In this document: in pieces, positions 22,145 to 35,035 of the stretch
How the letters are laid out: each line of letters opens with the position of its first letter
Position numbering within the stretch: the stretch's first letter is position 1
Assembly (NCBI GenBank): GCA_019009955.1
Contig: CM032228.1
Coordinates: 68,991,501 to 69,055,500, forward strand
Direction: 5' to 3'
DNA: 64,000 nucleotides
From: Riptortus pedestris
Taxonomy: Eukaryota > Arthropoda > Insecta > Hemiptera > Alydidae
Notes under the pieces: generated by a model
Seen by the model: only the letters and a program-made list of their open reading frames with translations
Databases searched by the model: none
What the model was told of the DNA's origin: nothing
Translations under genes and position numbers: made by a program

Positions 22145-22352
22145 ATGACATTACTTAGGAAATTATAAAAAGTACTTAAATATATGATATCCCGTAATTT
22201 TTAACAATGTTTCAGCACGCTCTAACCTGCTATTATGACCTGCCAAAAGCTTCTCTAAACTAGGAAATTATTTTTATAAATAATGTTTAACAGCCCCCAA
22301 ACCCAATTACTCCCACCAAATGATAAATATAGCTATTCATTTTCTATTTTGA
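22145..22352 (+). repeat. Family C, copy 1
   Basis: Shares with 24068-24260 the ordered blocks ATTACTTAGGAAATTAT, CTAAATATATGA-like, TTTTAACAATG, ACCTGCCA.AAGCTTC, TTTTTAACA...CCCCC and AAATA.AGCT. About 75 percent identity by eye. No coding sequence. Nature unknown. Confidence 0.6.
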
Positions 22353-22439
22353 ATTTTCAAAATCAGAGGGGGATTATTAAAAATCTCACCATTTCTATAA
22401 CCTCAATAGTTGATTTCCCTTAAGAAAAGAAAAACTATT

Positions 22440-23127
22440 ACCAAGAAGAAAAACAATCACTGAAATTTATAATATACAAGTTTTATTGAAAACTATTTAA
22501 TCTAGATAATGCTGTAATTTATAATGAATTAGAATAACCTTTATCTCAATCACCCAAATTTTAGTAATCCAAGAACTAAAGAAGGGGTCTACAGAACGTT
22601 TTTTGTATATATCTCACAAAGTAAAAGTTGAGTAAAACAATATTTGGCATTTAACCTTATATGATGATATTTTACCATGTGAAGTGGCTCATGATATAAC
22701 AGCTTACTATTAATATAACATAAGTAAGATTAGAGGTTTACTGAAGGCCGAAAACTATAAAATCCAAATCTAGGTTAATATTCATGATACACAAAATATG
22801 TATATAACAACATTTATAGATCTTTGAATATTCAATAAGATTGTTACAATTTTTCGTTTAGACTTATAGTAACGGAGATATTTCGAATTTTCGGAATTCC
22901 GTTTCTAACCCCCACCCCTACTAGCCCGATTTCCCCCATTAACGAACTTGATCTTTCTTTTTAGTTAAAACTATTAAATAAGAAGAAATTGTGACCACAA
23001 GTGTGTTAATTGACAAATATTTATATCTAATTTTTAAATGACCTCTTCTGGTCACCTGGGTAGGACCGATTGACAACAATTGGTGGAACGACCTCAATAG
23101 CAGATTTCCCTTAATGGAAATATGCTA
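22440..23127 (+). repeat. Family A copy without TA tract
   Basis: TTTATTGAAAACTATTTAAT, CTCAATCACCCAAATTTTAG, GAGGTTTACTGAAGGCCG and CGAACTTGATCTTTC, then ATGACCTCTTCTGG and the terminal CAGATTTCCCTTAATGGAAA, TATGCTAAT. The microsatellite position is AT-rich but not a TA repeat. A broken second A 3' end (CAATAGTTGATTTCCCTTAA) precedes it at about 22405. Confidence 0.75.
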
Positions 23128-24067
23128 ATATAAAGAAAGATTACCTTCTATAAATTAAGTAGTGTGCTGAAAATGTCCAAGAAGCATTTTTACTTCCGCA
23201 AAACATGTGGAGATTAAACCAATTAATAGTAACATCCTGTAAGCCGAAGGTTTCTAAGCTATTAGGCATCAAACGAGCTGAGAACATCATGCACTAAACT
23301 AATTGTGTTCTTTAAGATTATATTTTAGATGAGTAGCCTGTTAGTAAGGATCTGTTATTTGGATCTTGCTATAATTACATTACAAAACATCGGGAGCGCC
23401 CTCTGGGAGGCTACCCCAGGACTCGAGGGATTTTCAGCCATCACGTTTCCCGCATTAGACCAAAACAGTCGGCCAGCGCTAATAGTCGGTTCCACCCACT
23501 CGCCTTTTAATTGGAAATTTTATGTTCACCTTCAACTACTAGGGGCCATCATATCTTTCTACCCATAAATCCAACAGCCGTACCGTCTCCGACGGATTCG
23601 AGAACAAGTATAATACCAAAAACATGTTTAATGGTCCGCTGAGCACACGATAAAAGAAGAAGAAAAAAATCCGCTGCTTCGTGGCGATTTATACTCTCTT
23701 TGGATTATTGTTCTGCCTGATTTCCATTGGGAGAACTATATTTATGGAATACTTGTTCAGCGGTTCGTATTCATACACCCGTGACTAGTACTCATGAAAG
23801 TACATTTACAACTACTTGCATTAACATATACGGTACATAGTCTGGTAGAACAGGTTCGATAGTGATCGCATTATACACATTTAGCGAAAATGACTCTAGG
23901 AGATAGAGGATACCATTGAAGATTATGTGAATACCAAAATTGTATCAAAGTAAGGAAGTGATCACAACTGGACGTGAAATTAACTCATTCTTGATCAAGT
24001 TGCTCCAGAAAAACTTTGGAATACCTCTGTATTCTTTTAATGTCAGGGTTTCCCTTTCCCAGTAATT
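23128..24067. other. Single-copy island
   Basis: Higher complexity and GC than its flanks around 23390-23620. A 79-codon frame (23329-23568) has no recognisable product. No repeat similarity seen. Confidence 0.35.
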
Positions 24068-24260
24068 CAAATGAAATTACTTAGGAAATTATTAAAAATA
24101 CCTAAATATATGAAATATCTTAATTTTAACAATGCTTCAACACACACTGACCTGTTACCATCACCTGCCATAAGCTTCACATGCATATTTTAAAACATAA
24201 TTTTTAACAACGCCCCCCACCCCAAATAATAAATACAGCTTTCCAACCTAAAGCCATTAT
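24068..24260 (+). repeat. Family C, copy 2
   Basis: Second direct copy of the block series described at 22145. Same orientation, about 1.9 kb apart. Confidence 0.6.
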
Positions 24261-25013
<753 letters not shown>

Positions 25014-25239
25014 CCAACCAACACCAAATTAAGCTGCCCTCTTTCTGAGGGTGCCTGTATAGTCAGCCTCCTAATCTGCCAGTTTTGGTAATATTATTAT
25101 TATTTCTTATTTTATTTTGTTTATATTGTATATGGGAATTTGGATAATTGAATGGAGGAAATTTGGGAGGTACCTCAGGTGAGAGTGCAGCTTAATATTT
25201 CAGCTTTATTTCTTCTATAAATTATGGTTCACAATTTTT

Positions 25240-25727
25240 TATATATATAAATAAATGTGTTGTCTGTATGTCCTTTATAGAATCGTAAACGGTTGAGCCG
25301 AATTTTATGAAACTTTATGAAAAAGGCTATATTAATACTCTCTGAGACGAACAGGAGTGGGGGTTATAAGGAAGGCCTCAAATTGAAAATAACTATATTT
25401 CGGTTCGTATTGGTTTTTCGGTAAATAAGTGCATTGCAAAAGTTGTTTATTTTGTTATTTAGAGTCACTTTTGTTATATACACTTTCTTCGAATACTGAA
25501 GTATAAGTGAGTTATACTCTAAAAACTATAGCGGGTCAACAATTTATTTGGCACAAAAGACTCAACCGAACTAAACCAAACTCTGTATGTGTATTAGCAC
25601 TAACTCCTCAATGATAATCAGCTGTACAATGATTTCTAGGGATAAGCAGGAGTGGGGTTGTAAGGAAAGCCTGAAATTAAAATTTGTGATATTTTTTTTC
25701 CTATTGGTTTTCGCTACAGCTAGTGTT
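25240..25727 (-). repeat. Family B, reversed, about one and a half units
   Basis: GTTGAGCCGAATTTTATGAA, GGAGTGGGGGTTATAAGG, ATTGGTTTTTCGG, TTGTTTATTTTGTTATTTAG, AAAACTATAGCGGG and GGGTTGTAAGGAAAGCC in the normal reversed order. It stops at 25727 directly against a reversed A copy. Confidence 0.8.
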
Positions 25728-26316
25728 CTATAAATGTTGTTTATACCTGTTTTCTTTGTATTGGATATTATCCGAGAAATTTCCATATTTTAGTTTTCGG
25801 GAAACAGTAAACCCCCTCTCATACTCGTGCCATATTAATTATTAATATATTAAGTAAAAACTGATATAACATGAACTACTTCATTCCGATTTACTCGTTC
25901 GTTAGAATTACTTGAAAATGTTTATTTATATGATTGATCGATATTTAGCCGTTTCAGTCAGCACTATAGATCATATTTGTTATTGGCTAAAATCGGAGAT
26001 GGAATAGTGGTGGTTTAGAGAGGGAGGGATTAGAAAACTCAAACTACTCCGTTATTATGCGTAGGATCATAAAGTGTTTTAGAATCAATCCTGTTAAACT
26101 GATTTTATACAATTCTTGATCCTTGTGTTTTTGTCAACTCAAGTATTAAGCGAGTTGTTGGTACTTTCTTGTTTTCTATCTTTCGTAACCCCACTCCCCC
26201 AATCTACTAATCGGTTTTTCACATATAAATGGCGGATACGTGGTGATGAAAAGCATGTTATACCAACACATGGGAAATCTGCTTAGTTTACGCAGCCCCT
26301 GTGACCGACCTTTTGG
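25728..26316 (-). repeat. Family A, reversed, 5' part
   Basis: Begins at the GTTCTATAAATGTTGTTTAT box, contains two rounds of the mid-body (CTCATACTCGTGCC near 25825; AGGATCATAAAGTG near 26065), and ends CATGGGAAATCTGCTTAGTT and ACGCAGCCCC at 26316, the family 5' end. Confidence 0.75.
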
Positions 26317-28139
26317 GTATTGATTTTTTTCGTATTGATGAAAATATTTCATGACATCTGATAGACAATTTTTAGTGGAAAGGCTTCTTGGTTTTCTTTG
26401 GTTATTTTTTCTCTTTAGGAATCAGCTACTATTAATTCCCATTTTTATTAAATTAAATCAGCTGTTTTTATTTTTATTTTTTAATATAACACATGTTTTA
26501 AATGAAAGAACAATAAAACACTTCAGTAACGGCAACCGAATAAGTAAGATCTCAGTTATTACTATTTTAATAAATCTTAACATTGGCGTCGCACCCTCCA
26601 GTGGATAGCTATACAGTCTTGAACAACACTAAAAGTCAATCCTATGTGGCAGAAAGGTATTTTATATAGGAATGAGACAAGATGCCTCCCTGAATAGTTG
26701 TATCCAGTAAGGATTATATGAGGTGGACAGGAACTGAGTAAGTCATTGTAGAAGGTATGTCAAGTCTTAGACCTAATTGCTAGTTGCCTCCCCTGAATCG
26801 CAATAAGCTCAAGTTTTTACGCTGCCCGGCATTGCAGTGTCACCTCTAGTCTCTCTCTCTCTCTTTCTTAGGCGTATCCTTCTATTTTCTCTCTGCCCTT
26901 TCTTCTTTCCTCTTTCTATGGGATTTCCAATTATGTCGAATAACCTGCATTGGATCAGACGTTCAAAGAACTCCAGGCTTCTACAATTGTGCTCTCTGAC
27001 GACGCTTTCCTAACAATTCTCATGTCACTGGTCGTTGATATATTATTCTTCTCAATGATGCCAAGAACTCCGTACGCAGTAAACTCAGAAGGATTTTAAT
27101 GAGACTGAAAACACACTTAAAGAATGTTGTTTTGTTTCAAGCAAAATGGCCTAGTGTATCACAAAACTAATTGTGGTTTGTTTTATTTGGAGGTATTTAA
27201 AAAAAAATAAAAAAATCATTCTTAAAGGCTCTTTTCCAAAGTGTTTTTGATGTTCAAGAAAAATCTTTGTTTTTGGCTTACGTCTTTGCTGACCAGAAAA
27301 ATCCAGTTTGGTGCCAAGTGGAAATATATAGCCGGTAAATGTCGTAGATACTGCTGTTAGATCATTATTATTGATTAAAATTCTCAAATGGTTCCTACAT
27401 TATTAACCCAGATCATGAGAGCATTAACCACAGCATGCATGCACAATACTAAATATTACTAGTGACAGTGATTTCCATTTGTACTTGTTGCAGGGGCTTC
27501 GGTTAGCCACGTGAGTTATCTCGGCTCCACTAAATCTCACCTGGATGTCCAAGTCTCATGACTTTCTGCTTTCACCTGAGCAATATGAATTAATTTGGTG
27601 ACGAACTCATTAAATGAAATCCTTAGTACCACTCTGGCTACAAAGGGGTTGTAACTCGTAGGTGAGCCTTAGTAGGATATTGTTAACGTTAATAAATAAC
27701 GTAGTACAGTTTGATTGGGATACAGGCGTATCCTAAGATGGATGAATTCCTTCAGAACTTGCTATCCCTCGAAAATATTCACTTTCCTTGTTGGCATCTT
27801 TAGGTGACAAATGACCAAGTTTATAAGAGAGAAGATAACAGACAATCCTTAGCGACTTTATGGCTCTTTGAATAAAACGTATCTAACAGATTTGTAATAC
27901 CACTGGAGAAAACCATTTATTTTCCGTTATTTCTGAAGATGGATTATGTACGTGCCCCTGCTAACTGAACGTCGCCATTCGTATTTTATGTTTGATCATC
28001 AACTAACTGATTTTTCTCAGTCTTAGATAGTATGGACGTCCTCCATAACAGGTTCAGTTAAGCGATTCGTAGGATCAGTAACTCCTGAGGAAATTTGTTA
28101 ACAGCCATATGCAAAAAAGAGGGTAATTACCTTTCTTAA
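26317..28139. other. Single-copy island containing a SINE
   Basis: Mostly non-repetitive, with a CT run at 26853-26866. Frames at 26351-26608 (plus) and 27151-27387 (minus) have no recognisable product. A SINE occupies 27500-27710. Confidence 0.35.
27500..27710 (+). mobile_element. tRNA-derived SINE, diverged
   Basis: Shares with the copies at 12.0 and 48.0 kb the head GGTTAGCCACGTGAGTTA, the mid-body TAATTTGGTGACGAACTC, TGGCTACAAAGGGGTTGTAA and the tail GTTAATAAATAA. Box B is eroded (GATGTCCAAGTC). No target duplication was recognised. Confidence 0.72.
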
Positions 28140-28143
28140 TTAA

Positions 28144-29211
28144 CCCTTCGTCGGGCGCGTGATCTCTCAGATACACGGTTTCTAGATAAATATTTGCCAC
28201 TCTTCCTTGCAGAGATTGGTGGTGTAGTGCTTCGAGTTATGTGGTTTAGAGGACTCCCCCTCAAAGACTTCACCTGTCATTCAGTTTAATCTCCTAGATA
28301 CCACGCGCCCGATCTCTTAAGTTTTTTTGAAATCTGTATTTCATAAATATATACATCAATTAAGTTTCTCTTTATTGAATGGAATTATATAAACCAATTT
28401 TTTCTATTATTTTGCTCATACACGAGCTTTCAGAAGAACTTTTACAAGAAAATATTGTACGACGCAGTGACAACATTAGACGTTTACCAACCGAACTGAG
28501 GACGAAACGTGAAGAGTACAGAGACTCATTGGACCATATATTGAACCCAAGTACAGAACAGCATTAAAAAAGTCCCTTTACTACAACCAACTAAAAACAA
28601 TGATGTTGACCAAGCAAAACTGAAAAAAAAAATGTAGGTTTACTCATTATTCTTGTGATATTTGTAAAAGCAAAACTTGTTTTCAACATAGTTCCATGCT
28701 TTGTCCTAATTGTAATGCGGCTCTACAAAAGAGATACTAATTAAACTGGTATTTTTAAAAGGATTGGTACATTTTTAATAAGTCTTATCTAAAAGTGATT
28801 TCGTGCTGCTCATTTTTGAATGAAGTTATATTTTGATATTTGGTTTATATTGTTCACAAACTGAAATGAATTATGAATAATTAAGACATGTGCATTTAAA
28901 CTATTTCTTTTGGTATTTGTATGTTCTAATTATATTTTAAAAATGATCGTCCACGGTTTTAATAACAATGTATCTATAAGCAACTTGATTATATTATCTA
29001 CCATGATTTTCTTAGTATAGTACGGGTCAATTTTGAAAATTATTTGCTTCTTTCAAACAAATACTTCCTCTGTTATGGTTTCTAATTACACACTGAACAT
29101 TTTAGTGCAAAATATATATTAAAAACTGTATTTCCGTAAAAACGGTTGAGATTGTATCTCTGAGATACACGCGCCCGAAGACGGAATATTCTTGACGCGC
29201 CTGACCGAGGG
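28144..29211 (+). mobile_element. piggyBac-like element, both ends present, internally deleted
   Basis: TTAA at 28140-28143 and 29212-29215. Terminal sequences are CCCTTCGTCGGGCGCGTG (left) and, reverse complemented, CCCTCGGTCAGGCGCGTC (right). Subterminal GATACAC...GCGCCCGA motifs are repeated inside. At 1068 bp it retains only the C-terminal transposase relic. The right border falls in the TTAA loop of a reversed family A terminal hairpin (AGGGAAATCAGCTATTGAG follows), so the target was apparently an A hairpin. Confidence 0.88.
28379..28738 (+). pseudogene. piggyBac transposase C-terminal relic
   Basis: The frame 28379-28567 gives LIHELSEELLQENIVRRSDN and continues to LRTKREEYRDSL, the usual pre-C-terminal helices. 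After a frameshift in an A run near 28630, the sequence CRFTHYSCDICKSKTCF and LCPNCNAALQKRY then a stop (about 28738) forms the cysteine-rich C-terminal domain. No DDE residues remain. Confidence 0.75.
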
Positions 29212-29215
29212 TTAA

Positions 29216-29318
29216 AGGGAAATCAGCTATTGAGTACGTACTCATGATGCGATTATCGAAAAATTTACCCAAATGTCCATTGGTCACACTCAGGAGATGA
29301 CGAAAATAAGGTCCGTTC

Positions 29319-29349
<31 letters not shown>

Positions 29350-29727
29350 GATATATATATATACACACTGATAACGCTCTAGCGGTCGCAATGTTAGTTT
29401 GATCGTTACCAAACTCGAAATTTAATCGTATTATGTAAAAAGAAAGATCTAGTTCGTTAATGGCTAAAATCGGATGAGTGGGAGGGGGGGGAATTTAGCG
29501 GGAGGATTTTCAAAAAATCGAAATATCTCAGTTATTATACGTTGGATCGAAAAATTGTATAGAGAAAATCTTATTGTAAATGAAATGTAATATAAATATT
29601 GTATTATACATTTATTGTCTATCTTGAATATTAACCGAGAAATTTTCATTTTTCAGTTTTCAGCCTTAACCTAACCCCCACTTCTAGTTGTCACATAAAA
29701 AATAAGCAGTTATATTATGAGGTACAA
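29216..29727 (-). repeat. Family A, reversed, 3' part and body
   Basis: Starts inside the terminal hairpin directly after the piggyBac TTAA. TA tract at 29324-29360, then CTCTAGCGGTCGCAATG, GTGGGAGGGGGGGG, AATCGAAATATCTCAG and AACCGAGAAATTTTCATTTT. The 5' end of the family is not reached. Confidence 0.82.
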
Positions 29728-30340
29728 CTCCTGTAAAGTTAGAAAGCTTAGTACAGTTAGAAGAGAGGTTCCACCAATGGGTTTGTACTATAAAAAGGTG
29801 TCACACGGCTTCCAATAGCGTAAAATTTTCTGACACTCATAATGTTTAAGTGGATGAACCTGTACTCCAAATCATTGGAAAGCAGAGGAGAAAGCACTTC
29901 GGATCAGACATTCACAGGCAAACAGATGCTGGAGTAGCATTGATACAGTAAGATAATCCATCCGTTGACTTCCATGCAGCACAATATTCAGTTGAAAGAA
30001 ACGGTCTGTCGGATATAACTTTCAAGAAACATTACCCAACTGGCGAGTGTAATTATGATTAGCTCCCGTTGTCGAGTACTAGTCCTAGAGGAGATGAGTG
30101 AAGCGTTTGATGCTGTCAGGATTGAGACAAGATGATAGGTGGTCGATCACCTGTACTTTTCAAGCTAGGAATGCTGAAGGCAACGGGAAGGTAACGTGAA
30201 GAGGCGGAAAGAGGAGTAACACGATGATTAGATGCATCAACTCATGGAATGTGCAGATGATTTGACTGTCCTCGGAAACAAGAAATAGCAATTGCATTCT
30301 CCCTCAGGTTCCCCGATGATAAAAGTTAAAAACGTCCGTC
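29728..30340. other. Single-copy stretch, no gene recognised
   Basis: Non-repetitive DNA of balanced composition. No convincing frame, no repeat match. Confidence 0.35.
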
Positions 30341-30999
30341 ACGCAGGGGCTGCGTAAACTAAGCAGATTTCCCACGTGAAGTTTTACAATAGATAAATCT
30401 GCATATTGGTAACACACCACCATAAGTAAATACGAACGGTAATGAGAAATCTTTCAGTTGATTAAAATAAATTCCCAACTGAAACGGCTTCTGAACTGTA
30501 AGAATAATTTATATTTTAATAACTCAAATTTTGGTAGTCCAAGAACTAAAGAAGGGGGGGGGGAATGAACAGAACGTATTTGCATAAATCTCACAAAGTA
30601 ACGAAGGTAAACTAAGGTTAGAAACGAGAGGTAAGGTTAGTAGAAGCTTCCACCTGAGCCAAGAAATGACGGAAATGGCCGACATAATCCGAACTGTACC
30701 CGACCACAGACTTCATACAAATGCAAATATCTAGGTTAATATTCAAGATACAGAAAACATGTATAAAACAGCATTTATAGTAAATTTAATTTTCAATAAG
30801 ATTGATTCTATGCAATTATTCCATCCGGCATAATAACGGAGATATTTTGAATTTTCAAAAATCCTCTTCTAAACCCCCCCCCTCCCACTGGTCCGATTTC
30901 AATCATTAACGAACTTGATCTTCCTTTTTACATAAAACGATTAAATTCCGAGTTTGGTAACGATCAAACAAAAATTGCGACCGCTAGAGCGTTAACAGA

Positions 31000-31066
<67 letters not shown>

Positions 31067-32508
31067 TAGCTCAGATATCCGGCTTCGCCCGGGAATTGAT
31101 TTGAGGCTGAATAGTGATGGTATTTTTTTGGCAAAGCTTTACTTTGCACACTATTTTGACATTTACCCGTCCAAGTGTTTAGGGTTAATACCCGTTGCTG
31201 GCATTTGTTAAAAATAAAATTAATTTTTTATGTAAGTCTTCACTGTCCTCCAAATTGTCATATTACATATTTTGTTATATTGTCTTATTTCCCGTCTCCT
31301 GTGTATTATGCATAGATTTCAGTTATTAAGGACAAAATATTAACATAGATTTGAATTAATTTCTCCAGGTGAGGTACCTCATAGTGCAAATTAAAATGAA
31401 TTGTTGAGCATATCAATATTTCTGAGCAAATTACTTGGTCCACACATTGTTCCTGGATTAATGTATAAAACAAAAGTTAATCTAAATAACAAAGTAAACA
31501 ACTTTTGTTATTTGCATGTTTGTCAAAAAAAAAATAGACTATGAAATATCGCGAATATTTATTTCAGGCCAACTCCCACTCCTGCCCGTATCTAGAAATG
31601 TTGGTATTGCTTGTTATAATGAAAGCGTTAGTGCCAATACATATACCGAGTTTTATTTATTTCTGTTGGGCCTTTTGTTCCAAATAAAGTTGTTCACTTC
31701 CGCTATAGGTTTTAGCGTATATCTCGTTTATAATTCGGTTTACGAAAAACGTATATATAACAAAAGTTACTCAAAATAACAAAATAAACAACTTTTATCA
31801 TGTGCATATTTGCTGAAAAACCTATGGGAAACGAAATATCCTTATATTTAATTTCTGGCTTCCCTCATAACCCCCACTCCTGCCCAACCCTAGTAATGTT
31901 GGTATGGCTTGTTATAAAGACAGCGTTGGTGCTAATACATATACCGAGTTTTATATATTTCGGTTGGGTCCTTTGTCCCATAAAAAATTGTTCACTTCCG
32001 CTATAGGTTTTAGCGTATATCTCGTATATAATTCGGTATACGAAAAAAGTATATATAACAAAAGTTACTCTAAAGAACAAAATAAACAACTTTTGTTATG
32101 TTCATATTTGCCGGAAAACCAATAGGAAACGAAATATCGCTATTTTTTAATTTCTGGCTTCCCTCATAACCCCCACTCCTGTTCGTCCCAGAGGATATTA
32201 ATATAGCCTAAAGTCTAAGTTGGGTTAGTAGAAATATACATTCCAAGTTTCATAAAATTCGGTTTAGCCGTTTATGCGTGAAAGAAACAAAATGCAGTTA
32301 TGGTGTCTATGACATGTGAAACGAAAAGTTATCGTGAAATTTCGCGAAAAAAATCAATGTACAGACAGAGGTTACAATTTTATATATATATATATATAAC
32401 ATTTTGAACGGACCTCATTTTCGTCATCACATTTGAAGAAATTTTTTCGAAACTCGCGTCATGAGTACGTCCTCATAGCAGATTTCCCTTAAGGGAAATC
32501 TGCTAAAA
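30341..32508 (+). mobile_element. Family A element split by a family B element in its TA tract
   Basis: A complete A copy with both ends: GTCCGTCACGCAGGGGCTGC at 30342 and the terminal hairpin with CTTAAGGGAAATCTGCTAAA at 32508. The body runs to AGAGCGTTAACAGAC, then a TA tract (31001-31066), then B (31067-32393), a short TA tract, and the usual A 3' segment (TTTGAACGGACCTCATTTTC). About 45 bases of the 3' segment (between CATCA and CATTTGAAG) are deleted. Confidence 0.85.
31067..32393 (+). repeat. Family B, three internal units
   Basis: Head CTAGCTCAGATATCCGGCTT, then a ~420-bp unique part. Three units follow, with the CCCACTCCTG box at about 31572, 31872 and 32167 (near 300-bp spacing), then a tail with CGTGAAATTTCGCGAAA and ACAGACAGAGGTTACAATTT. 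The tandem units and tail next to TA suggest a non-autonomous retroposon (RTE-like tail), but no enzyme domain is present. Confidence 0.82.
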
Positions 32509-32621
32509 CGGACCTCATTTTCGTCATCTCCTGAGTACGGCCATTTGGGGACATTTTAAAAAAATCCCTTCATGAGTGCGTTCTAAATAGCTGATTACCC
32601 CAAGGGAAAATCTGCTAAAAA
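32509..32621 (+). repeat. Second, tandem family A 3' end
   Basis: Immediately after the first terminal hairpin, a second 3' segment begins (CGGACCTCATTTTCGTCATC) and ends CCAAGGGAAAATCTGCTAAA. It lacks the TA tract and body. Head-to-tail duplicated 3' ends are reported for Helentron relatives. Confidence 0.78.
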
Positions 32622-33284
32622 ACATTACCACGTCTCTACGTTATGTCTGGAGGTTCTATTATATGAAAATATATCTTTTTACATTGACACTGTAGTTTTT
32701 TACTCATATTTTTTGATCGAGTTAGAACTCATTTCAGTGGTAAATGAGTTTTTAATGAGTGACTTAAGGATAATGGACGAGGAAATTTTACGATTACAAA
32801 ATGAAATTAAAGTTGTAGGAATAGATTGGCTATAGTAATTCTTAGCCTATTTGCTCTTCTAATGACTGCAAGTCATGCATAAATGCACGTGAGGTGCACT
32901 TTAGTATGGATCCTATTAGAATTAACGACTTGCATTTCCACTTTATTTTTTAACATTAGAATTAAGTATTATAGCTCCGAACGGACAGTAAGACGAGACA
33001 GTTCTCACCATTTTATCTGGTCAACTCCAATGGCAATATATAATATTCTTCATTCTTAATGCCTATTAATTTTATTTATCTTTTTTGAGAATTTGTCCTG
33101 GTTAGAGAATAATTTAAAAATATTGTTTGTGTAAATAAATACATAATCACCGAATGCTTGAATTTCAAATTCAAAATTTAATGTATATGCATCGTAGATA
33201 GAAATTTAATAAATAATATCTAGATTTCTAGAATACTTGTAAAATTTGATTAGTTTTAATAATGTTGTTTATCTTATACCGTGA
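32622..33284. other. AT-rich stretch, no feature recognised
   Basis: No frame longer than background and no repeat similarity. Confidence 0.4.
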
Positions 33285-34038
33285 TTTTTAGAAGATTCTC
33301 TTTAACGAGATCAACTATTGAGATCGTACTCCTATTTTTGAAATATTTACTAAAATGTCCACGTACCCTATATAATAGACGACAAAAATGAATTCCGTTC
33401 ATAATTTTATATTTAGTCTGTTATCGCTCTAGCGGTCACAATTTTCTTTTAATCGTTACCAAACTCGATATTTAAATGTTTTAGGGAATACTAAAGGTCA
33501 AGTTCGTTAATGGCTGAAATCAGACTAGTGTGAGGAGTAGTTAGAGGGCGAATTTCGAAAATTCTAAATATCTCCGTTAAATCGGATCGGAAATGTACAT
33601 AGGACAAATCTTATTGAAAATCGAATGTTCTATGATGGTGTTATATATGTTTAGTTTCAATTATTTGATTATTAACCGAAATGTTTGGATTTTTTAGTTT
33701 TCAGCATTCATTAAACCCCCACTCATACTTAAGTCATATTAACAATTAGCGAAATTCAAAGTATCTCCATTATTATAAGTTGGATCGAATAATCTCATTG
33801 AATAAATCTTTTTAAAAATTAAATGTAATATTGTTATATACATTTAATATCTACCTTCAATACTAAAAGCGATATTTGCATTTTTTTAGTTTTTAGCATT
33901 CAGTATTCCCACACTCCTACTCATGCCAGAATAGTAATATGCTGTTATATCATGAACCACTTTATTCAAAGCTTAAATTCATAATAATGTTTTCAAGAGA
34001 CCTTTATTATGCGAGATACATGGAAATTCTTTGCGCGA
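33285..34038 (-). repeat. Family A, reversed, diverged
   Basis: Decayed terminal hairpin (TTAGAAGATTCTCTTTAACG), CAACTATTGAGATCGTACTC, AGACGACAAAAATGAATTCC, CTCTAGCGGTCACAATT and AAACCCCCACTCATACTT, then a second partial body (about 33748-34038). No TA tract. Confidence 0.7.
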
Positions 34039-34586
34039 TGACATTGCGGTATATTTTTCCCCCATAAATGAAGTATACCTTGTCAGATAAGATGCTGGAC
34101 GGACATTTTATAAATATTTCAACTTGAGCATTGTTACCAGAGAAATACGGGTGAATTTTTCTGTGAGCACAATTCATTTCGTGGGCAATGTGGCTAAGAC
34201 TTTAAAAAGCTCGTGTTACCAATAGCTTAATGGGCAAAGACGCCCTAAATTTCCAGTGAAATTTGGGTTGACATTACTCACTTGGATTAACCATGCTGTT
34301 TTTGGTAATATAAAATAAACTCAATAAATCTGTAACTAATCGTCATTATATGAGAAACAAAAATATGAAGCTGTATTTACCAGCTTAACTACTATACAAC
34401 ACAGAGGTTATTCCCAGGACATTGAATAATTCTGATCCAACGAACTAAAGGAAAAATGGTTTTCGGGTTTAAAGCCTACAACAAATTTATTTTCAGTAAC
34501 GTGTTCATTGAATACGCTATAGATCCAAATGCAGCGCTCCATTCATTTGCACAGGAATCATTCAAGGAAAAACGCTAGTTTGGAAA
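34039..34586. other. Non-repetitive stretch
   Basis: No frame or repeat recognised. Confidence 0.35.
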
Positions 34587-35035
34587 TAAGGCCCGTCACG
34601 CGAGGCTGTGTAAACTAAGCAGATTTTCCACAAGCCGGTATGACACACTACTGATCCACTGAAACCAAGTTCAAATAGCTCGCATAATATGCCAGTTAGT
34701 AAAAAATATATATGACAACAATTGTAGATCAACAATAGTATAACAAGCTTGAATCTATAACGTTTTTCGATCCGACTCGTGATAAAGGAGATATTTTGAA
34801 TTTCCGGATTCCACCCCCCATTCCTCGTTTTGTTGTCAGGCTTCAGTAACCCCCACTCCTACTCATGTCACAATAACTATAAGCTATTATAATCATGAAC
34901 CATTTTATTAGCAGCCTAAATACCAGATATCGTTCTCGTTGATTTTTTTCTGTATGTGGTACATGAAAATGTGTTTTTCGATGACGTCATCAATTAAGAT
35001 TATATGTTCTTTACTGGAAATGATTATTTGGTCTA
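34587..35035. repeat. Opposed family A fragments
   Basis: A plus-strand 5' end (CCCGTCACGCGAGGCTGTG, AAACTAAGCAGATTTTCCAC) runs to TTTTGAATTTCCGG (about 34807). It is followed by a minus-strand body fragment (CCCCCACTCCTACTCATG and AATAACTATAAGCTATTATA) to about 35035. Confidence 0.68.
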
